Assembly (NCBI GenBank): GCA_036924285.1
Contig: JAYKYS010000012.1
Coordinates: forward strand, 11,036,001-11,100,000
Length of the DNA: 64,000 nt
Source of the DNA: Asterella californica
Taxonomy: Eukaryota > Streptophyta > Marchantiopsida > Marchantiales > Aytoniaceae
Direction of reading: 5' to 3'
Position 1 is the stretch's first letter. Every line of letters begins with the position of its first letter. A program made the translations under genes and the position numbers. The notes under the pieces are model-generated. The model worked only from the letters and a program-made list of their open reading frames with translations. It did not search any database and was not told where the DNA came from. Positions 46,969 to 60,429 of this stretch are shown piece by piece.

Positions 46969-49212
46969 TGTTGTGACACGGCTCACATGTGAATTTAGCA
47001 TAGAACTTGTATTATGTTCTTTTTTGTGTTTTGAGAACTTTTCCATGTAACTTGCATGACAACATATTAGATTATCTAGAATGTGAGATTGTATGATAAT
47101 GAGTTGTGCCAGCTCAATGATATGGATGCATTCGTGTGTGACTCTTGTCGTCAAATTTGGATATAAGATAGAGGGTCCAGGGTTCGTGAGGATATTCTTC
47201 CTTGCTTGGTATTACACGAGTGTTTCTCAATGTCTTACATGGAGGGTGAGGACCTACGAGACTTGTACGGATGATCTCCAATCTTTTTTCTCATTGGTCC
47301 AAGTTTTACCAATCAAGTTCATCCAAGTTCCAAGGACAGTTTTGGAGTTTCAGAGATCTTTCCGGACGTCATTCAAGGAGTGTGAGTCTCGTTGGAAAGC
47401 TCTCAAGCTGAGCTACAATATGGAGAGGAAGATCGATCGATTCGACGTTTTGAGTGTGGAGTTATGAGCGTTCAAAGTCAAGGGGGTTGAATCAGTACTC
47501 CGAGTCACGTTTCTTAGTGCTTTGAGAGTTCCAGGGATGATCTTTTGGTATTATCAGGGAGATTGAATAGTTGACGCCGTGTTGGTTGTACTAAAGTAAA
47601 GTAGTATTATGTTTCGGTTGGATTCGATCAAAAATGATCAATTGAAGTTGGCTATAACAGTTGAGAGATAGAAATAAAACTATTTTGCTTGGATTCAAAG
47701 GTTGAGTTGTTTCATGAGCATGAGATCGAATCTCTGAGTGAAAATTTCCAGGATTAGAGTGTGCCATATCAAGTTACTACTTGTGAGAATTTCATCTCAT
47801 TTGATTAATGTTGGGTTTGTGGATTTTAGCCACCGGTGTCTGAAAGCTCATAAGTCAGCACATATAAAAAGTTTGATCCATTTCGAGCAATTGGTTTGTG
47901 ATCTGAAGCTAAAATTTTAGAGAGTAGTAGTGAGGGGTCAGAGAGAATTTCCTGTGAAGTTTGAGTCCATTGGAGTTCGAGTTGAGAGTAATAGATTGCC
48001 GAAGTTCAGATTATAGCTTGGTAGGTTTCGAAGAAAAAGAGTGATTTCACCTACATCTCTTGGTTGGCTCTGAACAAATGACTTGGGTATTGGAGGTGGA
48101 ACTTCTTGGAGATGCTACAAGTGAGGCAAGGAAGCTATGTTTTGAATACGACATGGAGATCATAATCAAAGAAAGCGTTACACTATGTCAAAGTTGTTGA
48201 TTAGAAATCTTTAACTACGAAGTACTGTTGCGATCATTTTTCGACAATGGTTCTTTATCTACTTTCGTGAAGGGTTCATGGTGAAGATAATGGACTTGTC
48301 TACTCTGATGATCTTGTAGATCATCGCATACGACGAGAATTGAGACCTGATTGTATATATCTTACTTTGATAGATGAATGGACTTGAACTTTTCAACCAA
48401 CGTCCCTTTTCAACATTTGGGTTGATATCTGATGTCATTATCGATGGAAGATCAACCATCGTGCATGGTTAATGAGGAACTTTGGTGAGGAATATTGTAA
48501 TCAAGTGATGGTTTGTCAAATATTTTTGTTGTATCTTTTATCGTAGATTAGTCTTCGGCACCATGCCCCGAGCTCACTGGTTGCTAGTGCATGCCTTACC
48601 TTGTTGGAAGCTCTAGAAGACAAGCTTTCTAGTGATATTCTGCATTTTTAGTTTAGAACTTGTTTGATCACTCAAAACTTAGATTAATACGTGTGTGAAG
48701 AATAAAGGTTAAGATATTTTAGGTTATCAGTGTTAGAAATGGTCCATTTCATGAGTTATCTTGATCCAATCAATGTGTTACCAATATCATTTGAAAGCTT
48801 GTACAATAGGTTATCTATTGTTGTAAGCTTCATCTTGAATGGAGCTCATATCATCGAGTTGTAGAAAGTCAGAATTGAGCATTTTAGATAATTTGTCGAA
48901 GAAAAGCAGTGAAGAGTGTATTGCTAGTGCACAAGTTGGCCTAAGGGATTGTTGAAGATGATTTTGATATCTAAAGTATATGTTTAACATGTCTGAATCC
49001 TTCTTGTACTTAGAATAAGATTGAACACTCAATTGTGTTGTGTGGTGCATGTGTGTTACACTTAAGGTCAGGTTAAGTCAGTAGAGGTCAAAGTCTGATA
49101 GATTGGGTAGTGAGGGCACTAGGATTTCATCGAGTTGATCCAAGGTCTTGTCGTATCTCTCTACAGTCATATATCTCGTGTATTCTCAAACCAAACTTCA
49201 CGTTCTATGACA
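46969..49212 (+). repeat. 3' LTR of family B (copy B3), unusually long
   Basis: It starts around TGTTGTGACACGG directly after the gag zinc knuckle and ends TTCTATGACA. The last ~480 bp match 44309-44785; 47459-48090 and 48960-49212 match 8751-9679. The intervening ~880 bp (about 48090-48960) is absent from the other copies and is probably a secondary insertion. The start is estimated. Confidence 0.55.
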
Positions 49213-50535
49213 CCATGCACTCCTCCATGAAGTTCAAAAGAGAGGATAACATAATGCACCACCACAAGAGACTCGTCAAGAACAAAACCTTCACTTCATT
49301 GTGATAGACTCTGAAGAAGGAGGAAGAGAGAGAGAAAAATATCCATCACATTTGAATTGGTCAAGAAGCGGACGTCCTCATCACAACTCGAGCAAAGAAG
49401 TACGTTAAGGACAACGACAAAATATCATCATGAGGGGTCGAGTACAAAAGATCATCTTCAACATCCAACGGTGAAGAAGAAGAAGAAGAAGAAGCAACCC
49501 TGACACAACGGTCTCCATGTTCGACACATTGAACATGCAACTAGCTCAAAGTACATTCTTTGGTTATGACATCCTGGTAGATGTTTCGACCATCAAGGCT
49601 AATATTTTGATCAAAAAACTGTTGGAAGTGTCTCCATCTTGTAGGAATACAGTCTGAAGACTTCTTAACAAGGAGGATGGACTACATCCAGGGAGACCAT
49701 CTCTCCCTAAGAGAATGCAAGCAATGGAAAATGCTACCACCACTACAACACCAAGTCAACCAGCAAACATCTTCTTTATCAGAAGATAAGACTCAATAGT
49801 CTTCGTCATCATAGAAGGACATCTTCTTTATGTCGGATAAATTCAAGATCTTCAGTCAACTTGATGACCAAAGAAGTAATGGTCTCAAGCAACTCATCCA
49901 CACTACGGTCATCCTCAAGATAACATATGGCAAGAAAATCCGACCCCTCGAAGAGTTGAGACTAAGGTACCTACCTTGATAGGAGAAAACACCTTCTTGA
50001 TCAACAAAAAAGGTAACATGTGGAATCTCTTCTTGTTTTTAATGCTCACAAAATCAATAACTTAAGTCCTACCACTAATATCAAGTCAAAAAGGAGATAA
50101 GGGATATTTTTCACCTTCTTTCTACCTTTTAAGCAAGATTGCAAAATAATAGTATTCACTATTTAAGAAATATCTGAATTTTGTCCAAAAATACATGTAA
50201 ATTTAACCATAACTAACTTTAGCTAATCATGATTAACTTGATACCTCCTTAAATTACTTAGATAGCAAATAAACATTCTCCACACTTAGTTATAACTAAA
50301 AATCTTACTAATAAACAAACTTCCTATGTGTAATATAGGTCGTTACAGAACCTAGCCCACTCTCTTGAAGGGGGGCTTGGCTCAGCTGGAGAAACCATCA
50401 CGGGGTATGATTGGACATCATATGAAGGACCCTCTTGCTGTCGTGGTCTCTTTTGAGAGGACTGACCTCTCTCCTTAAGTCTGCTATTCTTCTTGAAGGT
50501 CACAAGTGGTGACTCGTCACTCTCCTCCTTTGGTG
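49213..50535. other. Unassigned, with GAA microsatellite
   Basis: A (GAA)n run of about seven units lies at 49473-49494. The flanks show no recognised coding sequence. Part may belong to the minus-strand element whose gag-like frame lies at 50536-50939. Confidence 0.5.
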
Positions 50536-50939
50536 CTACGGTGGGACGATTTGACTAATCTCACACACCCTTGGTATATCTCCAAGCTCTGATCCAATAT
50601 CTCTCATCACTTCAGAGACTTTTCTAGCTACTCTCATAAGGCCCTCCAGAAATATAACATAAGTGCGCCTGGATAGCAAAGACTCCCGTTCTTTCTTTGA
50701 CATCTCTCCAACTGTAGAATAAAGGTGAAGCAGGAACGTCGGAAGATGTCTAGCGAGCTTGACATCCAACTGACGTACCAAGTCCAATCCTTGACATAAA
50801 GGTGCATCCATGCTCCCCTATCCACTCTCTCTCTTTTGATGACATGCTCCAAGAACTCCATCTCCCAGCCTCGTATGTAAGCCATCTTCCCGTTGAAGAA
50901 GATTGATATGTAAACTCGGACAATGCGTAGATCATACAA
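50536..50939 (-). pseudogene. Gag-like globular domain related to the GAAGAC-rich element
   Basis: Two overlapping minus-strand frames. From 50939: VRVYISIFFNGKMAYIRG, EMEFLEHVIKRE, GAWMHLYVKDWTW. From about 50811: KLARHLPTFLLHLYSTVGEM, KKERESLLSRR, then a helical tail ending ISQIVPP. This parallels, in the same order, LAKLFLHLFPKGKAQKTRYL, DVEFLESVWDD, GAYIHNYVQTEL and GGHLTPFFCYLYVAMRDL at 15.3-15.6 kb. One frameshift separates the halves. No other retroelement domain is visible nearby. Confidence 0.5.
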
Positions 50940-52735
50940 CTAGCACCGTAGAACACCCAACTTGTACCGAAAAATCCAAAATGTCGATCTGAGGACTTCT
51001 TTCTTCTCCTAAATGATCTTCATATATAAGTAGGGTCTACTCTCCTAACCCCAACAGCACCAAGAACCTCCATATCCAATCCCCAACAGCCAAGATGTCC
51101 CCAACTTTCAATCACATTGATCGAACTTCCAAAACCTCCTCCCTGCGAGCTAAAATCACTCACACCGCCCAAACATATCACACGATCTAAGATCGATCTC
51201 CTGTCATAGATAGATCCGACTACCTTGAACCCAAGCAGATCTTAAACAAGCAGTTTGGAGTTCTTTTCATGAAATATGATTAGAAATTTGGTCGCAAGAA
51301 GTAAAAATCTGACTTAAATTGTCGGCCTATTGCTCAATCTCCCTCACCACGCCCAAACAACAATCTAATCCAAGTGTGATCTCCTCCTATGTGTAGATGA
51401 AGGTCCCTTGATCACATAAGCATCAAGAAGGAAAAGTTTACTCCATCGATCGCGAAGAACAACCCAACCTCAGGTCGTATGTAAACAAAAACTGATGAAA
51501 ATCTTTTCCCTACAATCCAATCTCTCTCACGCCTTCCAATTCATCTGATGAAATTTTATAACGTCTTCAATTTTCTGAAGAACTCGATATTTTGATCTTG
51601 ATGGATCCTAGGACGGCAAGTTTGGACTCTAGAATGGCCCATACTATCTAACTCTCCTTCGCAGACAATCGAAGTACTCCAATCCTCTCACATTATCTCT
51701 CAATTTCTCCCAGAACACACCACACGAAACCACTCTTCATGAATTGGCTTATCTTATGTGTCACATGTGTAAATCTGACACCTTGCGTACATGCATTCAA
51801 TCTCACAATCTCCCAAAACATCCATCGATATGTCACAGATACATGTCACTTAAACCCTTGTTTCTCCTTTTTTGTTCTAATAAAACTTTGGATGTACCAT
51901 CGTCTTATTTTGAAAAATAAATTATTATTATTATTATTATACTCAAGTGAATGATTATATTTGAATTAAGAGTGAATGAAATGTAAAAAGAGTTAATTCA
52001 AGTTAATAAAATATATTCAAAAAATTGCTGAGTTATTTTTATTTTTAATCTTCAATGTCGAATCTCATTTTCTTAAAAGAAAATAATACATAATGAACAA
52101 ACAAGTGTCAAGATTTGGGATAATTAGTTAGAAATAAATGTCTCATGAGAGCTGTTTTTTTTTATCACACCCATGATTTTTTGAAGTTATTTTGAGCACA
52201 CTGCATCGTGATCTCCAGATCGCGAGTCCGACGTGGAGTTCAACGTGAATCTTTCATATTCGTTGAATCACCACGAATGACAAGTTCGGTTCATTAAGGA
52301 ATTAATATCAATTTTGAAAATATCAAAACTCGTAAATAATCATATTCGGTCATTCGGTTAAGACCTATTCATAAATGATCCATCGACCACCACGAATGAC
52401 AATTTGGAGTCATTCAGACTAATTAAAATCTTTTGATTCACTCCTAAATAATAAATGACCAGATCTCGTAATTCGATATTGGAAGTGTCTAGTCAGTCGC
52501 ACGATATCATTTAGATTTCATTTTATACTCGCAATCGGGAGATCATCATGGGATATAATCAAGAGAACTTCAAAAATTATTGGAATGACCAAGAGAAATC
52601 AGTTTTCAAGGGGCGTGGTAAAATAATTATTCTATATAATACGGTATACAAAATACACTTAAAGTTAAATCTATTCATATTAATTGATATAGTGAGATGC
52701 CACATGAACTTTGACCGTTCCATGAACTAACAAAT
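50940..52735. other. AT-rich unassigned region with ATT microsatellite
   Basis: An (ATT)n tract lies at 51921-51940. The sequence 51000-51730 is moderately CT-rich on the plus strand and may be leader or LTR of the minus-strand gag-like element. No gene is supported. Confidence 0.45.
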
Positions 52736-52803
52736 AACTATATTATTTATTTCCATGCACGGTAGATAAATTAATATGAATAAATTAACGTGTTAGAAAA
52801 TTA
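52736..52803. repeat. Dispersed repeat, paired with 58988-59055
   Basis: Shares ATTTCCATGCAC, ATTAATATGAATA and AATTAACGTG with 58988-59055 in the same orientation. Weaker similarity extends upstream (GATGAACTAA-like). The ends are not defined. Confidence 0.6.
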
Positions 52804-53059
52804 CCCTTTCGTAAACTACGGCTTTTGTCCCTCCTCTTCCCTAACTTTGACACCCCCGTCGTAAACCCCAGACAAACACTCGGAGAGGACAGACAGAAAC
52901 GGGTCTTTCCGGTCCTTCTCCACACGCGGGCCACTGACCAGGGTGCCAAGTCCCCCTCAGGGACTTGACAGCGAAAGAGCAGGGACACACAGGAGGACCA
53001 GCGACACGGCAAAGAAGACGCTTAGCTCATGTGCCAAGTCGTCATGGAGCCGAAATGTC

Positions 53060-53900
53060 GAGTGTGACCCACTGCGATGAGGCTGTGGTTATAGAGGGTC
53101 GGGAAGGAGATGTGTAGTTGGTTCGACCTGGTAATTCCTAATTCGCGGATCGCCCATCGACTGTCGAATCAGTGATCAGCTTGTCCTTCTTGGAGCGGCG
53201 GGAGCTATCGTCTTTGCTGTGTGAATTCTTGATCCTCCTTTTCCAATCTTGTGCAGATCTTGCCTTATTTTGATTGCAGTAGAAGTCCAGATGAGGACAG
53301 TGGTTTCTGGCGTTGATGTGAGTAGTGTTTCGAAAGATCTTATGGTTTCTTGCACCCCAAATGTGTGATTATGCTAAACTTTGGAGCACCTCCCATAGGT
53401 ATCTTACTGTTTTGAGCGAGTTGGGGGGTGAAGAGCCAGGAGCGCCTGTTGATACGATCTCCACCGTGCAGCGCTCGGTGCTTCCTTTACCAGAATAGAT
53501 TTAAAGCCAATTCCAAATGTTTCTGACTTCATCGCAGGTCCAGAAGCATACAAAGTATCCTAGTTTGCTCCCCTCACGCGTCATTTATCGGGGTTCGACC
53601 TTGATACGTGGGGATTTATCCACCAACTGAGAGCTACTGCCTGATATAGTATCAAGCAATTTTTATGTGATTTTCCGGCTGCCCATATACGACTCCATCT
53701 AAAGGCGAGTCTCGCAGAGGCATCACGCAGCATTGGGGTGCCAGCAAGCCTAGCCATTGATGCATCTTGTTTTTCTGCCAGTTGTTTATGGATGCCCGCG
53801 TCTCCATGTCAAAAGAAATTCTTGTCGCACTTCCGCTGTGCTGTAACTAGTTGTTCAAATCGGCTCCTCGTCAGTGGGCCGAATTAGGAATTGTTGAAGA
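53060..53900 (-). pseudogene. LINE-like tail (zf-RVT region)
   Basis: Minus-strand frames contain CHRWSRIWAAG-like aromatic residues before YQAVALSWWINPH, then YFVCFWTCDEVRNIWNWL and IWGARNHKIFRN. This series resembles the domain after the reverse transcriptase in plant L1-type LINEs (CxxC, W.C..A..IW, IW.ARN...F). Stops and frame changes are frequent, and no RT domain is seen. Confidence 0.45.
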
Positions 53901-56899
53901 CTGCCTCTTTGATATAACATGTTGTATAAGATCCAGCGACTGGTCATTGGCATGTAAGGCGGATACCGAAGGGAGGCGAGTAGGAGTACTTCCGTCCGCA
54001 TCGAGGAGGCTGCTGCTAATCTCGTGTTGCAAGTTTTCGTAATTGGTGGAATTCGCAAATTCCACTAGTGATCTTCGTACTGACTACCAGATTAGAACTG
54101 TGGAGTAATTCGGAGCAATAGAAAATAGTGGTATGGTTGGAGGTGTCCGTACAGCTGGTAGGTTGGAGAATGAGTCTTGAGATGTGGAGGTACGTAGCTC
54201 TGGCCCTCGCAGTGTTCGGTCTCAAGTATTTGCTGTGTTCTAGATCGGTGATAATCGCAAAGCCCTTGACTTGTACCAGACAGTATATCCGGAGCATGTT
54301 GTGGTCGTCCTGTGACCTTTCTTGGGTGTGCACCCTGTTGGATGCTCGTGTATCCCCAATTTTGCAAGGACCACTTATCCTTCATGAGTAAGGACGGCCG
54401 TTCGTCCAACTTCCAGTAAGATTTTGCATGATTGTGGAGCAGGGATCAGTGTTATACTTTTCCTTGGGACAGGATGAATGTGGAGGCCAGAGGACTGTGA
54501 GAGGAGTCCCCTATGTACCCTGAGCAAGAGAAGCTAAAGTATGCTTGAATATGGCTTTCAGTGGATGGGGATGTCAGTTTGAGGTGTTGCACTACAACAT
54601 AAATTGGCAGCCACATGTAACTTGGAACTTTTGCCACTTAGCTTCTGGTCCAGATAAATTGGAGTGAAATATATCATATATCATAGATTGATTTAAATAC
54701 TACTCCTGCTGTGGGGTGGTTCCAACTAGAAATTCATACACAAGAAACAAGTGGCACAAAGTCCAGTGGGGAATTATTTGCATGTAAGACACTAGTTCAC
54801 TTGGGATGTTCAGTTATCTCATTGCTTCCTTGAACCTCAAACCATAACTAAATGGACATGAATCTTTTAGTTCCGAACCAGTAATTGGTGAATTCTGATC
54901 TGTCATGGAAGAGACTTTTGGTTTCTTGGGTGGTCCACTGTTCATCCTAATTAGTAAGGATTACGTATAATTGTTGAACTATATTAATTATTATTTCATG
55001 TTGATATATGCATAGACAATGGATGTGGATCGTATTAAACCGCGAGTATGAGCATAACAGCATGAAAACGAATATTTGTTTTTCATCAAAGTTCTTCGAG
55101 TCCAAAGAAAAGATTACGTCCTGCTCCAAAATCTTTGGCTTTAGTATTAAGTAGTTTGCTTTGAGATGAATCGTAACTTGTAAACCTAGTGAATAGCTTC
55201 AGTTTGAATCTTTATTAATTAGAATCTAAATTAAAATAAAAAGTAAGCACCATAATCATCTTTTCCATAACTATTAAATTTCTCTGTTCTCTTGAGACAA
55301 AGTCGGAAAAATGGTATTATGGGTTACCAGGAGCACTTGTAATCATACTCGGGGTCTAATTATGATATTTTAGAGTTAATATCATTATCATATGTTACCA
55401 ATTAAGATTGTTAATCACATCTGTTTTTTAGAAACAATGTTGTGTATACTTCAGGTCTACAAGGACATGAGTAATTCAGATTGTTCAAGAATGGGATTAA
55501 AAGAATATATAAGACCATATAAGACTATAAATTATATGAAAGTGTACTCACGCCAATACTGAACTCATATGAATTACAAATATATCCCTGGTACTTTCAG
55601 TATGATATATAAAGATAATTCATAGAGAAAACTTAGTTTCATAGATCCAGAAACTATGTGCACTAATAAAGATTGTATAATAATGAATTCCACACATGAG
55701 TTAGTATGGAATTTCTTGATACACATCAATTCGTATGATCTACATTAATTTTTATTCCACACTAAACACACCACTTATACTAACACCTCAAACATTATAC
55801 TTTTCATGCAGGATGGAAATGGGCGCAGAAGTGTCCAGAGAGGTGTCCAAGAGGCTGAACATAATGTGCTTTTTGGTCGTAGTCGCAATCCCGTAGCTTG
55901 TGGATTATAATTAATAGTTTTTGTTATTTGTTTTTAACACGAAAGAACCAAGGAACGACAAACTATTGCACCGGAACTCACCTTCAGAATTTATACCATC
56001 GCGTGGAGATCACAACACCTCACCTAGTGGACTTAGGGTGTAACCGCACCATGCTTTTTGGAGACAGTTTGTTCTTTTTTCTGTGAACCCTTCCGTTGTT
56101 CCTTCCGTTTCTGTGAAAAATTTATCTGTGAACCCTTCCGTTGTTCTTTTCTTAGCAGTTTTTCGGACTTGAATGTCTCTTGCGATGATAATAGTGATGA
56201 GTTCTCTGAGGATGGAAACTCTAGACTCAAAAACTGAAATAGGTGCGATGCAACTAGTTCATTATCACAAAAAACTATAATCACCTACATGTTAAAAACA
56301 GCTACGAGAGCATTAGCTTTCCAAGAAAATCTGAAGAACTAAAACTCAATAAACTTGGTGATTATTGCCTAACCTGCAAAGTAACCCTCGGCGATAATCC
56401 TCTTCTTTGATTCATTTATGACTGCTTCGAACGTGAAGAACGGGACTCTCTGCTTGTTATCGCTGCTCGCCAGAGGCTGAAGGTGTGTGCTAAATTCTAA
56501 TTTTCTCGAGGGAGGCTCTTTGTAAATCTGACCAAGGATCCTAAGCAAGACATACATTTACAAAGGGAAGTACACTCTAAGCCGGTAGCCGCACGTGAGA
56601 AAAAAATGTCAATGTTCAAACTCGTGACCTGCAAGACCTAGATTCACCTGTTCACTATCGGTCAAAGAGCAGATTCCCAGTCCTTCCGGACACAAGAACT
56701 GTACTACTGTAACTATGACCGCAGCGAACTGCACTGTGAGAGTTACTGCTTCCAGCTTTGAACCGGGAATCATTCAGGTCACATTCTATTTTATTAATGA
56801 ACTGTTCACTGGAAACGTCATCGGAATTCCATAAATGGTGCAGAAAAGATGTCATACGAAAGAGGTGTGAGTGTCATTACGAGGTCACACTGGCGAACG
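53901..56899. other. Unassigned intergenic region
   Basis: Open frames on both strands at 54016-54409 overlap each other and match nothing recognised. From about 54650 the sequence becomes strongly AT-rich. An imperfect triplication of a CCCTTCCGTTGTT/CTTCCGTTTCTGTG-like segment lies near 56087-56160. Confidence 0.45.
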
Positions 56900-56908
56900 A
56901 TGATTTTC

Positions 56909-57279
56909 CAGAAATTTGCTTGATCATACTCCCAGTACGTTCAATGAGCTTGATCATACCCCTCTTAACGTTTGGTTGTTTGATCATACCCGACGGATTA
57001 TTGACAGTGGAACCCTTCATCTTATCTTTTGTTTCATCATTTTGGTACTTTCAACCTCGACTAAATATCACTGTAATTCAAAATATTTGACGTTAAAGAT
57101 GCATTAGAGATCTATATTCTCATTCCTCTAATATTTGCAGTCTCACATCTGAATAAACATCACAAACTGACTGGTTTGACAGGCAATAGCCAGTCAGGGT
57201 ATGATCAAGCCAGACAACGTTAAGAGGGGTATGATCAAGCTCACAGAACCTATTGTGGGTATGATCAAGCAAATTTCTG
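56909..57279. mobile_element. Mutator-type MITE, 371 bp
   Basis: A perfect 9-bp target duplication ATGATTTTC lies at 56900-56908 and 57280-57288. Inverted termini of ~85 bp begin CAGAAATTTGCTTGATCATAC. Each arm carries three TTGATCATAC motifs (three direct on the left, three inverted on the right). There is no coding sequence. A 9-bp duplication with long inverted repeats is the mark of Mutator-like elements. Confidence 0.92.
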
Positions 57280-57400
57280 ATGATTTTCAGACGAATTTAC
57301 GTAAATAGCATATTTTGTATATGCTGTACATACGCACGTAACAGACCAACGGCATCGGAAGAGCTCTGCAGTTGCCTCAACGGTTGAGACAGAAGGAGGG

Positions 57401-57567
57401 ATGGAAAAGTCTCCAGCTGAGTACGTTGAATTGATATGTAATTTAACATGGATGGAAAAGTCTTCAGTTGCGTTGTTGAATTGATATCTAAGTTCCAATA
57501 GATGGGAAAGTCTTCAGCTGAGCATATTGAATTGATATCTAAGTTCATATGGATGGAAAAATATTTC
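57401..57567. repeat. Tandem repeat, ~51-bp unit, just over three copies
   Basis: Units start ATGGAAAAGTC at 57401, 57452, 57502 (ATGGGAAAGTC) and 57553 (partial). Each contains TTGAATTGATAT. Units differ by a few substitutions. Confidence 0.85.
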
Positions 57568-60429
57568 ACTAGAATATTCACCTCCAAACATCCAAGGGTT
57601 TAATTTATTATCTAACCTTTTAGTCAAGAAGAGTTTGGTAATAAATTAATTTGTTGATTAAATATATTCTTTCTATCAGCAGATGAACACAATTGTACTC
57701 TTTGAAGCACTTGACCGGTTATGTCATGATCTACTCGGATCTCTTGATCCAGCTAACATTCAACATTTAAAGATAACTTTTATTCGTACTAACAATTTGG
57801 TATAGAATTTCCACTTAACACTTATGTCTTTTCAGATAACACCAAGCAGGAAAAATTTCTCTACAAGTTAATGTTGCATGCATTTCACTTTAGTTGAAAT
57901 CATATGTTTGAGACCCATTCACTTCCCCTATGAACCTTTGACAACAGCATAAATAACCACGATTTTTTTTCAGTAGAAACAAAAAACTCCACAGAATTCA
58001 ATAACATAATTATAACGAAAAAGAGAGGAATATATATCTGCATGTGTTTGTGTGGAATAAACGTAGTACTTTTTGGCAAAGAATGAGAGCTTTCATATCA
58101 GATATAGTGTTTCGAATAAAGAATATTTTGGAATAAAGTAGAAGAAAAGTGAGTTATCATGTCTGTAAATGTCTTCGGGCTTCTGTGTGTTTTTAGGTCT
58201 ATTGTCTATTATTCGGTTATACTCTCAGGTCTTGTACCCATCTATCAGATGTAATAAGAAAATCTTTCAATCCTAACCAAAAAAATCTCCAGAAATTTCC
58301 CGTAAGCTAAGCAAATGCATAGTAATAACATACTCTTCATATTTAACTATCGATGAGAATGAATTCCAAAACGAACGACATTCCAAGGAGATGATAGAGT
58401 TCATATTTCTACAAAGTGCCAAAATGACATAACCAAGAGGCATGCCATGACCATAAGTGGAGTCAAGAAATTTTGGCTTTATTCTATAGAGTGATTAGCA
58501 TCGATATGAAACTCTACATTCTGAAGTCGGAAAAAATAAATAATACAAAGTGAGAGTAGAGAAAAAGAATAGAGTACAGCCAGATCTATAGGGAAAACTA
58601 ATCAAGTTTCTGACGTGTAAATAAAACTGAAAATTATTCAGTTGTGTAATACGAGTAATTATTACTTAAAAATAGAGCCTACAGTTACAATGCAACATTC
58701 TTTTGAAAATCCAAACAAGAACAACAAGAAACATTACGGCTTAAAAGACAACAGAAAACATAAGTAAAGTGTGTCCATTGCGATATAATGAACAATAAAA
58801 GACTTTAGAGAAAATAAATGTATAATTCAGTTTGACTTTGATGAACCTTTCCTCTGAAAAAGATTCAGTGATGCAATTTCACAATCAAGATTAGATGGCC
58901 ATAATGCGGTGCGGTCTAATTGATGTCTTGCGACTATGCATGAATCTCGATCGTCCGATGAACTAAAACATAATGAAGTATTATCTAGGATATATTATAT
59001 CATTTCCATGCACAGCCTAGCAATTAATATGAATAGAATTAACGTGTGCAGAAACAGAAGCCTCCTCTAGCAAAAAACAATCGCCTCGTGACTGGTAAAT
59101 TTTGAATATAATATTTATTCCCGGTGATAGAATTATTCCTTTTCTCACCGCCATCCGCACGTAGCCCGTAGCCGGGACGGCGTGGGGTCGAATCCTCTTG
59201 CCGGGAGGATTCCTTTTGTGTAAGAGCAGCAAAAGCCTCACCACAACAGAGACCTGAACTTTGTGGGTATTTTCCCGCCTTCATACAAAAGTTATGAAGT
59301 TGAACGTTTTCTGTTACCGTGAATGGTGACTGTAGAAAACAAAGCTTGTTGTGCAGCTGCCAAGAGGCAAAGTAAAGATAAAACTGACAATTACATTTCT
59401 AAAATAAATAAAAGTCTTGGAGATAGTTATTATCCAAGTTCAAATTCTACGTGTTCCGTTGACGAAATATGACTTTGGAATCAAGAGTAATGTGATATAC
59501 GCCAGTTTCATGCCGAAGCCAAAACATGTAAACTTGTAATAAAGAACAACGATAATAGGACAAACATTATGCGAACTCCAATCTTCTCACCTTGTGAGAG
59601 ACATGTAATTAATTTTACATCAAAAGAGTAAGTGAAGTGACCATATTTATGCCACTTCCATATTCGAACAAAAACAGCAAAATACTTCTAATGCAAAGAA
59701 GGATGTTAATAGGATAAATTTAATCTTATAGTCATTTAACTTTTAGATATTAAAGTATATCAATTATCAAGTTTTAATGAAGGACTAATATTAACTGGTT
59801 AATTGCATTAACTGGCTTACTTACTTACTGGTTACTATAGTTAGCAGCTATCTGACGATAGTGGATCTAGTTAATCTCACGTAAAAGTCGTGAGACTAAA
59901 TGTGGTTCGGACAAGTGGCTAGTGGCTACAATTAGAAAGTCTAGTGCATACGAAAGAATGACTTTACACCAAACTTACTGGTGCTTCTTCACGTGAGTCG
60001 AGTTAAAAGTTAAATCAGTACGGTGACTTGAGGTCAACCGAGGAAGAGTCTAGGTAAGGCCGGGGTGTACCGTAGAGGCACGAAGTCATCAAAAGGACAG
60101 GACGAAGATATGGCCGTGGGGCTCGATAAAGAGAAACGTCGGAAGCGAGACTTTACGGTTGGGGGCTAGTTAGAGTAGATAGACCTGACCGAGACGGTAC
60201 CAGAATAGAAGAAGATCACGGTACGAGAAGTTTGTACTCTCGGCTTTTGCCTAAATATGCATCCAAAGTGCCCTTGAGGGTTTACCCTAAACTAAAACGA
60301 AAAATATCAAACAAATTACAAGATTGATTGAAATATTGATTGAAAATTAGTTTCAAAAATAAATATTGAAAAATACATCGGATGTACTTACAAATAATAC
60401 TGGTGTTTGTTTCTATTTGAGAAAACATA
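57568..60429. other. AT-rich intergenic, with partner repeat at 58988-59055
   Basis: No gene was recognised. 58988-59055 matches 52736-52803. Around 59160-59200 GGTCGAATCC resembles a pol III B box without a clear A box. A less AT-rich segment at 60000-60270 shows no recognisable coding sequence. Confidence 0.45.

Noticed and set aside
54016..54409. Protein-coding gene on either strand
   Set aside because: Frames of equal length overlap on both strands, without recognisable motifs.
56909..57279. CRISPR-like spaced repeats (TGATCATAC at regular spacing)
   Set aside because: The repeats are inverted between two arms and flanked by a 9-bp duplication in a plant genome; it is a MITE.
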